A stretch of 64,000 nucleotides of DNA. Origin: Colletotrichum lupini (taxonomy: Eukaryota; Ascomycota; Sordariomycetes; Glomerellales; Glomerellaceae). A program made the position numbers and the translations under genes. The stretch spans positions 3,100,001 to 3,164,000 of the forward strand of contig NC_064679.1 of assembly GCF_023278565.1 (NCBI RefSeq). Reading direction: 5' to 3'. Under the pieces are notes generated by a model that made no database searches, had not been told where the DNA came from, and worked only from the letters and a program-made list of their open reading frames with translations. Positions 47,978 to 60,860 of this stretch are shown in pieces (position 1 is the first letter of the stretch; every line of letters starts with the position of its first letter).

Positions 47978-49857
47978 ATGGCGTTCTACCCAAACTACCA
48001 GACTGCGTCAGCATACGATTATGGCTTCAGCACTCCTTTCCCCGGAGCCCCTCTCTATCAGAGTGACTACATGGAAATGCTTCGACAGCAACAGGCAATG
48101 ATGAGCCGGGGCCTGTTCCCAGCAGCCGGAGGAAAGGCCACCGAATCCAAGCCGAGACTTGCCAAGGATGAGGTCGACAAGCTTGAAAGGGAATTCCAGA
48201 AGAACAACAAGCCCAACAGCAGCTTGAAGAAGCAGCTTGCCGAAGAGATGAGGGTGGACATTGCGAGGATTAATGTATTTCCCCCTTCAGCTTGGTTTTA
48301 TAAAATATACCCACTGACAGATTATAGAACTGGTTCCAGAATCGGCGAGCAAAGGCGAAGCAGGAGAAGAGGACACAGGAAAATGAGGCTCGCCGCAAGT
48401 CTGAGCAGGCTACCGAGACGTCCACAAGCTCCGAGACTATCAAGGAGTCCTTCCACGACCACGACGACGATCTTCGCCCGTCCGCTGCTCCATTCCCACC
48501 CGTTCACGTATCAACCGACGCGTCGTCTGTTAGCGAAGCATCACCCTCGGAGGGCACTCAGACCCCGGAGCCCACATTTGAGCAGCCGCAGGTCGTTACG
48601 CAAGAGCCGGATTCAGAATACGCCTCGCCCGACTCATCCAACTCTTTCCAGCACCAGGATATCAACATCGGCTACTCCCTTGGCCCCGATCAATTCTACT
48701 CTGGCCAAACACCCTGCGATTTCTCGGCACCTATGCCTTCAGAGGTCATCCAACAAACACCCAACCATTTGACTCTTTCGATTCCCAGCCAGTACTTGAC
48801 GACACAGCTTCCAGAGTCAACTAGTGCCTCTTCGTTCTCGTCTTACCACCTGAGCGCAAGCGACATGGACGAGTCTTTCGCTTCTTTCCCGCACGGCCTG
48901 ACTACCGGCATGACTAGCCCCATTCCGATCAATGTCAAGCAGGAGCAAATGCAAAGCGAGGATCTCGACAAATTTGATCAGTTCTCTCCCCAGTCAATGT
49001 CTCGCTCCCCTCCCGAAATCTCCACACCAGACTTCCGATTCAAGTCTGGCTCGACCATCGACATTGCCAGCAGAAGAAACTCCAAGAGGCCCGCTGCGCT
49101 CGTCAGCTGCGTGCGCAGCCAGTCATACAACTTCTCCGGTCCGAAGACCGGCATCGAGATGCCCAGGCGCATTGAGGCACCTAGTCCGATGCGCCGCGTT
49201 GCATCTGCGACAGGAAACTTTCCGAGGGGAATTCAGAAGCCGGCCGGTTCAGGCCCGAGATCGCCAATGTACTTTGACCGTGCTCAGGAGAACCTCCTCT
49301 TGCAGATGGCCTCAAGGTCACCGATATCGCGAAGCCCAGCAGCGCCACCAACCCCAAACACACCAATTGTCCCTAGCCAACAAGCTTTGCGTGAGACCAC
49401 CGTCTCATCCATGTCCTCGGCCGAGGATGACAAGAGCTACAGCATGCAAAACAGCCTGACAGTACCGCAATATGCCATGGACCCTACCATGAGGACCCCG
49501 CCGGATACCCCCGGCATGATGACGACGATGCCGAACTCTCTATTTCCCGCGTTCGACTACAACGTCTCCGATGAGCCGCTGTCGACACCAAGCTTCGGCA
49601 GCTTTGATCAGGACTTCCCCAACATGTCGTCGAGCGTACCGAGCTATGTCGCACACGGTTGCGCAAGCCAGCCAGTCACACCTTCATTCCCTCCCAACAA
49701 CATGGGACCGGCGTTCTACTCATCGTACGGCGGTGGCAACACCGAGTACAACTGGTCGGATGCCTCATCCGTCTCAGTCAAGCCGTCACCCGAGCAATCA
49801 CGGTCAAGACAGTTTCAGTTCACCAACATGACTGCACAAGATTTCCACGGGGAATGA
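47978..49857 (+). CDS. Homeobox transcription factor
   Basis: A 608-residue sequence-specific DNA-binding protein. Exons 47,978-48,274 and 48,328-49,857 join in frame (GTATTT donor, TAG acceptor, 53-nt intron). The homeodomain spans about residues 58-115: PRLAKDEVDKLEREF (helix 1), KKQLAEEMRV (helix 2) and ARINNWFQNRRAKAKQEK (recognition helix 3, with the invariant W101, F102, N104 and R106). The intron falls inside helix 3, just before NWFQNRR. The rest is S/P/T/Q-rich and probably disordered, with acidic patches suited to activation. Fungal members of this class control conidiation and infection structures (HTF1/HOX genes); which paralogue this is I cannot tell. I chose the ATG at 47,978; the frame extends upstream, but only with a TTG start. 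Confidence 0.93.
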
Positions 49858-52788
49858 GGTGTCGTCCAAAACGTGGCTTGAACCTTACATCGACCTGGCA
49901 GAGTAGAGTTTCGAGGAGGTCCGATTTGTCATCGCAGCAGTCAAAAAAACTTGCTCATCATGTATACTTGGCGCTGTACAACTACCAAGGGTTTTCTACT
50001 GCGTGGATTTTCACTTTGTACATACAGCGATTTGCTTTATCACTGGGCCATCGGCGCTTCACCGGAACAACCTTATACTTGGACTACACGGGTCCTCCTT
50101 TTCCTTTATTTTTGTTTATCTCTCTTCGTCTGCAGCAACGATTTTCCTTTCTCATGATACCTACTGCATACACCAAAGAAACAAATCTCTTTACCTAATG
50201 TAATGATATACATACGGCTTATGTCCTGCTGACGGCGGCGCTGTTTGTGGCTGGGGAGGGTGGGGGAGGGAAAAGGGACCTGGATATCCCATTGGAAGCA
50301 CAGGACAGGTGGTGGGATGGTTCGAGGTTACGTGTCTTCAATCGCGTTGGGTCGGAATATGCCATCAACCTCTGAGCTGTTCGCGGTGGCGTGAACGGAA
50401 GAACGCGACCCTGCGTGGATGTCGCAGAGCAGGTCAGCACGTATAGGATTGCAAAGTGCGAGGTGCAGGATAGGGCGGGACGGGCTGGTTTGGGCTTGGA
50501 TAGATGGATGGATGGGAAGGACAGGATAGGGCGTTTATCTTCCAGCGATTTACCTCGAGCTTCAGGTTAGGAGACGCCGAGCTTCACCTTTTGGGAGGTC
50601 CAAAATCAAAAAAGTACTTGCCGCACAGTCCACCGGGCACCCCGTTCACTTCTGGTGAACATCAGATGGAATCGCTTGCCCGGTGTAGTCCCCACCCACA
50701 CCGAGGGTATCGCGCCTTCCCATGAATGTCGTATGGTATATAAGGGGTCAGATGTGCCCGTCCTTTCGCCCACCGGACGCGGTGGGACACAGAACGTCGA
50801 CGGGCGTTTAGCCGCAGTAGCCGAGCGGGTTGTAGTCCAGCTGGTAGAAACTTGAATCTTGAGACAGAACTGCCCTGATAGTGATGGTTTCATAGGAGCT
50901 CGAACCTCGCAGGTTCGAGCTCTGAACTTTTGCATTTTTGATCACATAACCATTTGCCATTTTCACGTATCTGGCCGGTACATTGCTTGAGAATGGCTTC
51001 TTTTTGTCAAATGAGTGTTTGGAGGTGAGTTATGGATGATGAGGGTGATTGCACCATAGTAGAGTTGCATCGCGATGCCCGGCGTGGTGTTGTTTACTTT
51101 TTGGGGCGGGGGCATCCCGCGGCAACGGGAGGTCACGTTACCTGGGTGAATACACGCTGGTCGTATTTGATCTAACGAATAATCACGACTGCATTGGAAT
51201 CAAAACAGTCAAAAGCATTCAAGCATACCTAGGTATGTTATATGCATGTTTCCCCCTTTACCCATTCGTGTATACCGTGAGTCCCGCGAGCGCATGAGTG
51301 CTATGTAAGCACACTGGACGTCCAAGGCTGCTCATATCCTGCTTATGGGGCCATGGACTACGAATTGCATACCATCGATATATAACACGCTTAGAATTAC
51401 CATGTGGCTCCTGTCACATGCTTGGATATCAATTTCCAAGATGCCCATGGCCACAACTAAGCGTGTCTGACGTTGAGGAGAGGTGAAGTGAAGTGAGGTG
51501 AGGTCGCAGCAGAGTTCCATTGAAGAACATCGGCTCCACTCTTCCGAAAGTCAATTGGGCCAATGGCACCCGAGCGGTCATTTTGCGAGGAAGGTCCCTC
51601 CCCCTCGGCATTGGGTTTTTGGGGAAAGCGGTTCGTGTGGGGAAAGAGACAATGCCAAACCTCCCGTCGCTGCCCACTGCGCTGCAGGAATGCGTCTGAT
51701 ATGTAACGTTTTTCTTCGATACGTCTCTTCTTCTTCTTCTTTCTAATTCTCCGAAACAAAGACAAGGAAGGCTTGGGGTTTTGACTTCACATTGAATTTA
51801 AGATCTATCCGCATTCCTTCGCGCGCTCTTTGTTCGACCACATGGTCCGAGGAATGCGGGCGATACCCATTCACATTCCGATCAGTTTCTGCGTCTGGCA
51901 CGCGGATACACTAAGACTAAGCACCAAGATCCACGTTTTGGCTAAGCTTACCCGCCCCGAATACCACGTTGAAAACAAGACACACATAGCCATCCGCCTT
52001 CCGCATTCCGTTCTGCCACTGGAACGCTGGAACTCCTTTTCCCCTCGTGCCATTTAGGCAAAGACCAAGGTACTCACTCGTACTGGGTTATCGGAGACAT
52101 CGAGAACCCCGAGCTAAGACCAATCAAGGTAAGCCAAGGTGGATGTTCGTTCATTCAACATTCCCAATCGCCCCCAAATCTGCCAATCTCGCTCTCTGTC
52201 TTGTCCCAGGGACACCCCAGGTTTCCCCCCCGCTCCCCGCATCAACCTCCACCGGCTTCCTGTCGCGTCGACAATGTACTGGATTTCTTCTGCCGTTCAC
52301 CACAGCCGGCATCCACTGCTACCCACGCGGAGATGGCCCTGGTTGGTGGCAGCAACTCCGAAAGAGGGCATCATTACCACTCGATGGGGAGTTGCTAGAC
52401 CGCTTCTGGTGCGATCACCCTCTTCATATCTGCTTTTCTAATGCGGAGAGGAGAAAGCACCCGGAGTTGTCCCGTCCTTGGACAACAAAAAGTCCTGGCC
52501 GTTAACTCGCATCGGCCCCAGGGCGCGGGGCCCAAGTAGTGCCTGACGCCCTGGTTACTTACTTGGGGCGATGACGGAGGGCCGGCAACCTTGCGAACGT
52601 CTCTTATTCGATATCCGTTAGCTATTCCCCTCGCCATGTAGAGAAGCGAATTGTGTCGGTCCGATAGACCCCAGTTTCTGATTGCCGTCAACCCTTGTCG
52701 AACGAAATCTCGTGGCCATGTTTTACTAATGGGGTGCGATGGCGTAGTACCTGAGTAGACAATGTCCTTCGACATGAAGAGGTTGCGG
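49858..52788. other. Intergenic region right of the homeobox gene
   Basis: This probably begins with the homeobox 3' untranslated region (to about 50.2 kb). No supportable protein gene follows. It contains a TATATAAG box (50,737-50,744) and a strong 12-bp-stem hairpin (50,896-50,922), listed separately. A GA/GT-rich patch lies at about 51,478-51,505. Confidence 0.45.
50896..50922. other. 12-bp perfect inverted repeat (hairpin)
   Basis: GAGCTCGAACCT (50,896-50,907), a CGC loop, and AGGTTCGAGCTC (50,911-50,922) form a perfect stem. The right arm resembles a tRNA B box. Upstream, TAGTCCAGCTGG (50,833-50,844) resembles an A box. The flanks cannot pair as a tRNA acceptor stem, so I do not call a tRNA. 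Confidence 0.85.
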
Positions 52789-52795
52789 TATAAAG
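52789..52795 (+). promoter_or_regulatory. TATA box of the carboxylesterase gene
   Basis: TATAAAG lies 90 bp upstream of the ATG at 52,879. This supports that start over the in-frame ATG at 52,762, which lies upstream of the box. Confidence 0.5.
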
Positions 52796-52878
52796 AGGGT
52801 TCTAAGGCCCCTGATAGCCGATCTCCCCTTTTACCGACACCCAGGCCACAACCGGATCGATATCAGCTGCTGAAGAGA

Positions 52879-54923
<2,045 letters not shown>

Positions 54924-56516
54924 GTTTTCCCCGGCTCATACGACGCGTTCAGTACGTATTGGATAAGGTCAGGTACATACTGTGTAAACATCTACAGACC
55001 TTATCTGCCTGGCGATATGTACATAGGCCATTTAGTACATTCTTTCAAGTATATTCTATACGAACAACTCCACCTCCCAAGTTAACAACAACCAACCAAT
55101 CAACCTAGGCTTGGGAGTCAACCCTGGAACTACCTCAACAGGCCATGAGTTCCTGATCTCCTGCATCGGAAGGAATGGGCAGTAGGATCCTTTCAATCCT
55201 TTGATTAACTTAAACTACGCATAGGCTAACCGAGACTCATTGCGGCGTATAAGAGAGAACTAATGTACATCTGAACACTATCCAGTTTCGATGAAACATC
55301 GTCAAATCTAGAGTCTAAGAGGTCCCGCTATAAGCGAGCAAGAAGGTGGAGTTTTCCGCCCGAGACCTATACGTTGGTTGGTTGGAGGAGCAAAAACATT
55401 GGTCTCACAGTCTCGTCACCCGTCGCCTAGAACCGCGGCTATGCCCCTCAAGCTAGTTGCCCGACGAAGGTAATAGTCGACAATCATACTTTCCATCTAC
55501 TAGTAATTAAGGTAAGTCGATGTTGGATCCTGCCCCCGTTCATCAGTTTTGTTCATCTAGAGGAATATCGTGGGCTGATGTTCGCCCACTTTTCTCTCTC
55601 TGTCCCCCCCCCCCCCTGTCGCAGCCCTAGGCCGTGCCACATTGCCCGGGCGAAGGCGGCTCGGGTCGATCCCTGGAGATCTGGGGGGGAGGGGGGATTG
55701 TGCATGATGCTGAAATGAAATTCTGCATCAATACGAAGTCGTTTTTCCCCGCATCCTTTGATGGAAATTGCTCTGCTGTTGTCGGAAGCCACGGTCGGAG
55801 GCAGAGGGTTGTGTTGGACAGCGTAGCTTGATACAAGCTTCACTGAGCTTTGATGGTCTGGGTACCTCACCATATTGCCTCAATTGGCATTGGATATGTT
55901 GACTCTCAATTTGCATTGTCCATGTTGGCTTTCAACGGGACTATACCATCTCCTCGGTCTTTTCGTCAAATACCCACCCTGTCGGAAGGATTCGAGTTTC
56001 TATCACAAAGTTAAGGTGCTCATTCCTTCCGCCCCCATCAACAACACCCCGTATGCCCGGCGGAATCCTTAGCCCCGCTGGTACAAAAGTCTAAACAGTC
56101 CCAGCCCTATGCCTTCCAGACCAATCGGCTACCGTGGAGACAACCGCAGTAGGAAGCTGGTGTCTTTCTCTCTCTCGCCATCGTCTGATATTGCCAAGAA
56201 AATAATTGGAAATCCTCGGGGCTGCGGAATGTCATGATCTAAAGGCCCGCAGTGCCTCTTGGCGCTTACATTTGCCTCTGCTAAGCCCTTTTTGCGCTTG
56301 ACGATACCTTCAGAATTCTGTTACCTAAAAGTCGAGTTGTCAGTTTTTTGCCCGACGTGGAAGAGGCGAAATAAGTGTAGGCAGGGCGGGACAGGGCTGA
56401 AGATGTACGGGAACTCGCCAGGAACTTTTGATCCAGTTATCATGAAGTATCCACAGGCTCAGATTCCCATACGAGACGAAGAGATGACCAGCGTCTACTC
56501 TCGCAGGTCTCTGGAA
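54924..56516. other. Intergenic region
   Basis: The carboxylesterase 3' region is followed by about 1.5 kb with no supportable gene. Homopolymer-like C and G runs lie near 55,604-55,616 and 55,683-55,696. Confidence 0.5.
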
Positions 56517-56524
56517 TATATAAA
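56517..56524 (+). promoter_or_regulatory. TATA box of the small secreted protein gene
   Basis: TATATAAA lies 135 bp upstream of the ATG at 56,652 and is followed by a C/T- and CAAC-rich leader. This is typical of strongly inducible fungal secreted-protein genes. Confidence 0.6.
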
Positions 56525-56651
56525 CACGTCTTCTTTCCTCTATTCCACGACTTCTCTCCCTCATCAACTCACAACAAGAACTTCTTCAGATCAGACTTCA
56601 GAGCTCCAAACTCCAACTCAATATTCATCTTCCACCTGGAACACTTCCAAG

Positions 56652-57049
56652 ATGCTCATCACCAACATCCTCACCGCCGCCACTACGGCCTGCGCCATCT
56701 TCGCCCCCGCCGCCGCAGCCTACGACATGAGAGTCAAGAAGTACGGCAAGACGGACTGCTCCTCGTCCGGCGGCGGCAACCTGGACTGGAACGCCAACGA
56801 GTGCCACGCCCTCTACAGCACCGACTGGGGCATGAAGGTCATTGACTACGACACCAAGTGCAAGAGTAAGACAATGAAGCCCTTGAACCCTGGAACAAAG
56901 TGAGAAACAGAAACATCTAACCACAAGTATCGTAAATAGTGAGAGGATACAACAACGGAAACTGCAGAGGCAGTGCGGTTACTGCTTTCAGCACCAGGCA
57001 GTGCCACTCTTTGAAGGGAGTCTGGTCCGTTCGTGTTGAGTGCGAGTGA
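56652..57049 (+). CDS. Small secreted six-cysteine protein (effector-like)
   Basis: Exons 56,652-56,865 and 56,940-57,049 join in frame (GTAAGA donor, CTAAC branch site, TAG acceptor) to a 107-residue protein. Residues 1-23 form a clear signal peptide (MLITNILTAATTACAIFAPA, then alanines). The mature part of about 84 residues carries exactly six cysteines, in the contexts KTDCSS, NECHAL, DTKCKM, GNCRGS, RQCHSL and VECE at the extreme C-terminus. That could make three disulfides. It is rich in G, N, W and Y, with no known domain that I recognise. A TATA box and a C/T-rich leader precede it. I infer a small cysteine-rich extracellular protein of the candidate-effector or antimicrobial-like type. 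Without splicing the frame stops early and loses three cysteines. Confidence 0.85.
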
Positions 57050-57564
57050 AGGGTTGCAGGATATAGGACACTTGTAACTAAGACTTGGCCGCGGAAGGAT
57101 GAGATAGATGGGGCCTACTTGTTACGGCTTTAGAGTGAAGGGCACATAGACTTCGCGCACATAAGAAGCCATTTCAGTAACTGTTCCCATCTGCCAGGTG
57201 TTCGAAGCTTCTTCGAGCTGAGGGACAATCAATTACTTATACTCTGAGATCCCAGGCTATTAAACGAGCGCCACTGTGTGAAATGCATTGACGAATATGC
57301 CGTGTGATCATACCGCATTAGGTTTATCTGGTACGGTCTTGCACCCGATTATTTATGGATAAGGTATCTTTCTTCGAGAAAAGAATATATAGAGAGTGAT
57401 GTCTACTCATTCCCAGAGAAGTAAGTGGCCATTCTACCTAGTTTGATGTTGCTTAAATTCACGAGTGGTTTCTACTTTTTGTGAGATCGTTACGTGTCAG
57501 TCTGGGTCATTGAGTGTGTCGACACATTTTGGTACTTCTTTCTTGACTAGGTCGTAATGCGTCA
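57050..57564. other. Convergent 3' intergenic region
   Basis: This gap lies between the small secreted protein gene (plus) and the deacetylase-like gene (minus). No gene or strong motif is seen. Confidence 0.5.
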
Positions 57565-58497
57565 TCATTGAACTACACGTTGGTGTGACTTGATCTTTCT
57601 ATACCGACAAATAGCCCAGAACAGGCAAGACAGGGCCATCAACTCTAAGAAAAATACAGCCAGTATCCCGCTCCATCGAACTTGACTGAGAAATGTGCCA
57701 GGCGATACTACACCATGGCGGCCAAATGCCAAGCTAGTCGCCGGACGTCCCAAGTGATCTAGATACCAGAAGTGTTTGGGGTCATTTATACAGTCTCCTA
57801 CAGTAACCGGTTGGAAGCCCTTTTGTAGGAACCCATCTAGTAGATCGCCGAAACTGTGATTACTCTCTTTTTGAAAACCTCGTATCGGAATGAGAAAAGA
57901 ATCTCGCCCGGAGTCTGCCGCTTGTAGTCTGTCGAGGAGAAGCGTAGTCTCTGTGTTGTTACTCATGTCCGCCGGTCTACCGTCCCAAAGTACCAGTCGC
58001 TGACCATTTATCGTCAACTTTTCAACGCAGCCGTTCCGTACTGTGCAATCGACCGGGGACGACCAAATGTACTGTGGTCGAAGGCCTTCAGAGGAGGATG
58101 AGGCTCCGAGAACCGTGGAAATCTTCTGACGGGCTTTGAGGAGGTCGTCATGCTCCACGCCGCTGTGAGGATGGCGACTCGAGGTGCTAAATCCAATCAG
58201 ATGCCTGTTTTTGTGGATACTCTGTACTACAGATTTCCCGTCGTCTTTTATTGAATCTGCGGTCCATAGAGTGCTACGTAGGAAGAAGGAAGCTTGTGCA
58301 TTTCGCTGGGCGAACAGTGTTAGGATTTCATCCTTTTCGTTCCACGAGTCGTCATCGAATGTGAATGCTACTGTTCCTGGAACCTTGGAATTATGTCAGT
58401 TTTGGGTATACTTTTGACGGAGGACTCAAGTGGTTATGTGACTTACAGTACATTTGCGGATGACTTGACCGTGTTTTGACAATATTGGGGGACTCAT
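57565..58497 (-). CDS. Membrane-anchored NodB/polysaccharide-deacetylase-like protein, probably inactive
   Basis: Exons 58,447-58,497 and 57,565-58,383 join in frame (GTAAGT donor, CTGAC branch site, AAG acceptor) to 289 residues. The join restores the classic chitin-deacetylase opening: GQVIRKCT then VPGTVAFTFDD. NodB motif 1 is TFDDD (usually TFDDG). Motif 2, normally H-[ST]-x-x-H, reads GFSTSSRHPH, so the first zinc histidine appears to be Ser. Motif 3 is LRPQYIW (usually RPPYG), and motif 4 is WDGRPADM. At motif 5 the usual histidine is Arg (FLIPIRG). A transmembrane helix (about 252-272, GILAVFFLELMALSCLFWAI) and a basic tail follow. No signal peptide is visible, so an upstream exon may be missing. 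I infer the fold is kept but deacetylation probably lost. It is on the same strand as the neighbouring glycosyltransferase. Confidence 0.8.
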
Positions 58498-59357
58498 AAC
58501 TGTCTTTGAGCCGATTCAGATGCGCTCCTCAACAGAATGCGAATTTTGAACCAGCAAGAATTCAGGAACTCTGAAAGATGAATGGCATGGAGCGAGAGGC
58601 CTCATAGGCGAGTTTGCCCCCATTCACTTCCCGACCCTACCCTCATCCCTTCGGCATTGCTCCCGGCAGAATATCTGTATTTTTGTCTGAGCAGCAGCAA
58701 CTGATCCCAGCTCACACGTGTTTTGTAATCTTCTCCGTTGTCGCCATGTTGTGTTGCATCCCACGCGGCAGCATCGCTTGGCCACGTCCCCCCCCTCTTT
58801 GCCGGCCCGAAACTCTAAATAAATGAAGTAAGCCCTGATATGATGGGTTCCAGACCGTTCACTGGCCACCCCGTATAAGCTTACGGATCCCGGTTTACTG
58901 TGTAGGGGTCCGATGGAACCTCCGTTGCCACGCCGGTGGCTGGGCGCCCCGACTTGTCTGCCAATACCTGCCGTAAAGAGGGAGAACCCGAAACCGTCAC
59001 TTGCATTTTTCCAGCTTAGACTGCATGAGGCTAGAAGACTGCGATATTCTCGTACACGGCGATGCCGTTGGTCGATGGCGAAATCGCAGGGGACGGGCGC
59101 CAAATCTTTCTGGTTCTGTCTTCTGACTCCGCTGCTTTTTCTCAGACTGAGTGGCGGGTAGAGTGTTGATTTGCTTGGCTGCTTTTTCTCAGAATGCGTG
59201 GCGGGTAGAGTGTTATCTGCTTGATCGGCTTCTTTCCTCTTTTGGATTCAAGAAAAATCCCTATGCGCTTTCGTAAACATTCTTCCGAAAAGTACAGCAT
59301 GAGCGCAGAGTGTTTGATTTACTGTCTAAGAAGTCGCATCCACTACCACAGAGACCG
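58498..59357. other. Intergenic region
   Basis: Lies between two same-strand genes and should contain the promoter of the deacetylase-like gene. No gene is seen. A 47-bp tandem duplication is at 59,131-59,224. Confidence 0.5.
59131..59224. repeat. 47-bp tandem duplication
   Basis: Copies start at 59,131 and 59,178. The first 37 bases of each differ at only two positions (GACTGAG versus GAATGCG), and the last ten bases are more diverged. It lies 130 bp downstream of the glycosyltransferase stop. Confidence 0.85.
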
Positions 59358-60860
59358 TCACCTTGTCAACCAACTCTGACTCCTCAGTGTAAGCAATCCA
59401 ATTACAGAAGCCCAACAGACAAATGTGAAGTTGGCAACTGTAGAGAAACAAGAATACTGCAATTTCTTCCTCAATCTCGAGTACGAACCCTCGGTCCTTA
59501 GTAACCGGGTCTCGTCCGACTCTTTGACGTCTCCTTCGACTGCCATGTTACTTTCGCTCTCGTGAAGAGCATCCGCCAACAACAGAGTACTGAACCAAGT
59601 GGCAAACACGACGAGACAACCCAGATTCATGAATGTAACCCACGGAGAGAAGTAAAAGCCCCGTAGCCACGAAATCACAATACTCAGGTATGAAAAGTTG
59701 GCAAACCCCGCGCAGAAAATCATCAGCATGGGATGATAGTCCGGCGTTCGGGCATTCACCTCTCTCCTGCCACCTTGTTTCTCCAGGTCTCCGGGCAGCA
59801 GTAGCTCGGGCTCGCTCGAACACGGCCGAGCAAAGCGTCGAGTGAAGAATCTCGCCGCATCGCGAAAGGCTAGACGAACAAGCCCGAGCATCCAATATGT
59901 ATGGTTGCTCCTCTCCCAGCGAACGTACATGAGGAAAGCCTTCAAAAACGTCTCTGGCGCGACTGTGTAGCCAACAGCATTGCTCTGATACTTGAGACGC
60001 CAGCCATCGCGCAGGAGTCCCATCGTGAGCTGGACGTCCTCGCCGTGCCTCATCGGACGCCCGAGGAATCTCGTGTCCACGAGGGCCTTAGTATGCGGCA
60101 GGATGGCGTCTCTGCGGAACGCGGAGATGGCGCCTGGGAGAATGGTAACGAACCCGTGTTTTGACTGCGCCGCCCGCGGAATGTTGCCGTTTTGTTCAAA
60201 AAGGCAGTCAAGGATGCGAGGGATGAAGCTATCCCATCCTTGAGATTGGATATTGAAGACGGAGAGGTGTCCGGCGACGCCTCCAACGTCGCTGTCTAGG
60301 ACGAAGGGACTGGCCAAGTTCCGGAGAGTATGCTTGTCGAGAGTAGTGTCGGAATCCAGAGTCACGAGTATCTCGTTGTTGGCCACTTCAAATGCCGTGA
60401 CCATAGCCTGGCGTTTTCCACGGTTGATCTCGTGCCGGATTGTTGTACAAAGAGTCGAAGACTTTGGTGGAAGTGCGTGTTGTATGTGAGACCAGGTATC
60501 ATCCGTCGAGCCGTCATCCACAACGATGATATGGACTTTGTCTCTGGGATAATCTGAGGACAACACGGAGGATATTGAGTTCCTCACGAACTCAGACTCG
60601 TTGTACGCCGGAACAATGACGTTGATAGATGGCAATCGGCCATTGTCCTTGAGCCCCTGGATGGGTTCATATTCAGCCCAGCGCGCAACGACGACTAAGA
60701 AGTTACATAGGAGGATGCAAGAACTGAGTTGTAGGAAAATTTCGTAGAAGCTTAGTTGAGGTTTTGACTTTACTGCAATATACTGGAAAGTCACAAACGT
60801 AAGAATCGTGCCCAAGGCAACCAGACGGCCAATAGTCGCCCGAAAACAAGAAGCCGTCAT
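59358..60860 (-). CDS. Family-2 processive glycosyltransferase, multi-pass membrane
   Basis: A single-exon 500-residue membrane glycosyltransferase with the cellulose/chitin/hyaluronan-synthase-like GT2 fold. Two N-terminal membrane helices (about 11-30 and 38-61) precede the cytosolic GT domain. About three membrane helices follow (MLMIFCAGFANFSYLSIVISWL, WVTFMNLGCLVVFATWF and the C-terminal CWASVIGLLTL). Catalytic marks are IVVDDGS (Asp115/116), the DxD motif TLDSDT (Asp169/171) and HGEDVQ (Asp275). The product-binding QxxRW motif reads MYVRW, with Met311 where Gln is expected; Arg314 and Trp315 are kept. I infer a UDP-sugar-using polymer synthase at the plasma membrane. Related fungal GT2 proteins have been tied to hyphal growth on solid surfaces. 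I chose the ATG at 60,860; the frame opens further upstream only with a TTG start. Confidence 0.9.
   Translation of the reverse strand: MTASCFRATIGRLVALGTILTFVTFQYIAVKSKPQLSFYEIFLQLSSCILLCNFLVVVARWAEYEPIQGLKDNGRLPSINVIVPAYNESEFVRNSISSVLSSDYPRDKVHIIVVDDGSTDDTWSHIQHALPPKSSTLCTTIRHEINRGKRQAMVTAFEVANNEILVTLDSDTTLDKHTLRNLASPFVLDSDVGGVAGHLSVFNIQSQGWDSFIPRILDCLFEQNGNIPRAAQSKHGFVTILPGAISAFRRDAILPHTKALVDTRFLGRPMRHGEDVQLTMGLLRDGWRLKYQSNAVGYTVAPETFLKAFLMYVRWERSNHTYWMLGLVRLAFRDAARFFTRRFARPCSSEPELLLPGDLEKQGGRREVNARTPDYHPMLMIFCAGFANFSYLSIVISWLRGFYFSPWVTFMNLGCLVVFATWFSTLLLADALHESESNMAVEGDVKESDETRLLRTEGSYSRLRKKLQYSCFSTVANFTFVCWASVIGLLTLRSQSWLTR

Noticed and set aside
50826..50932. Possible tRNA gene
   Set aside because: A- and B-box-like motifs are present, but the spacing is about 30 nt too long, the acceptor ends do not pair and the T stem is weak.
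52762..52878. Upstream in-frame ATG of the carboxylesterase
   Set aside because: It would place 39 polar residues before the signal peptide, and it lies upstream of the TATA box at 52,789.
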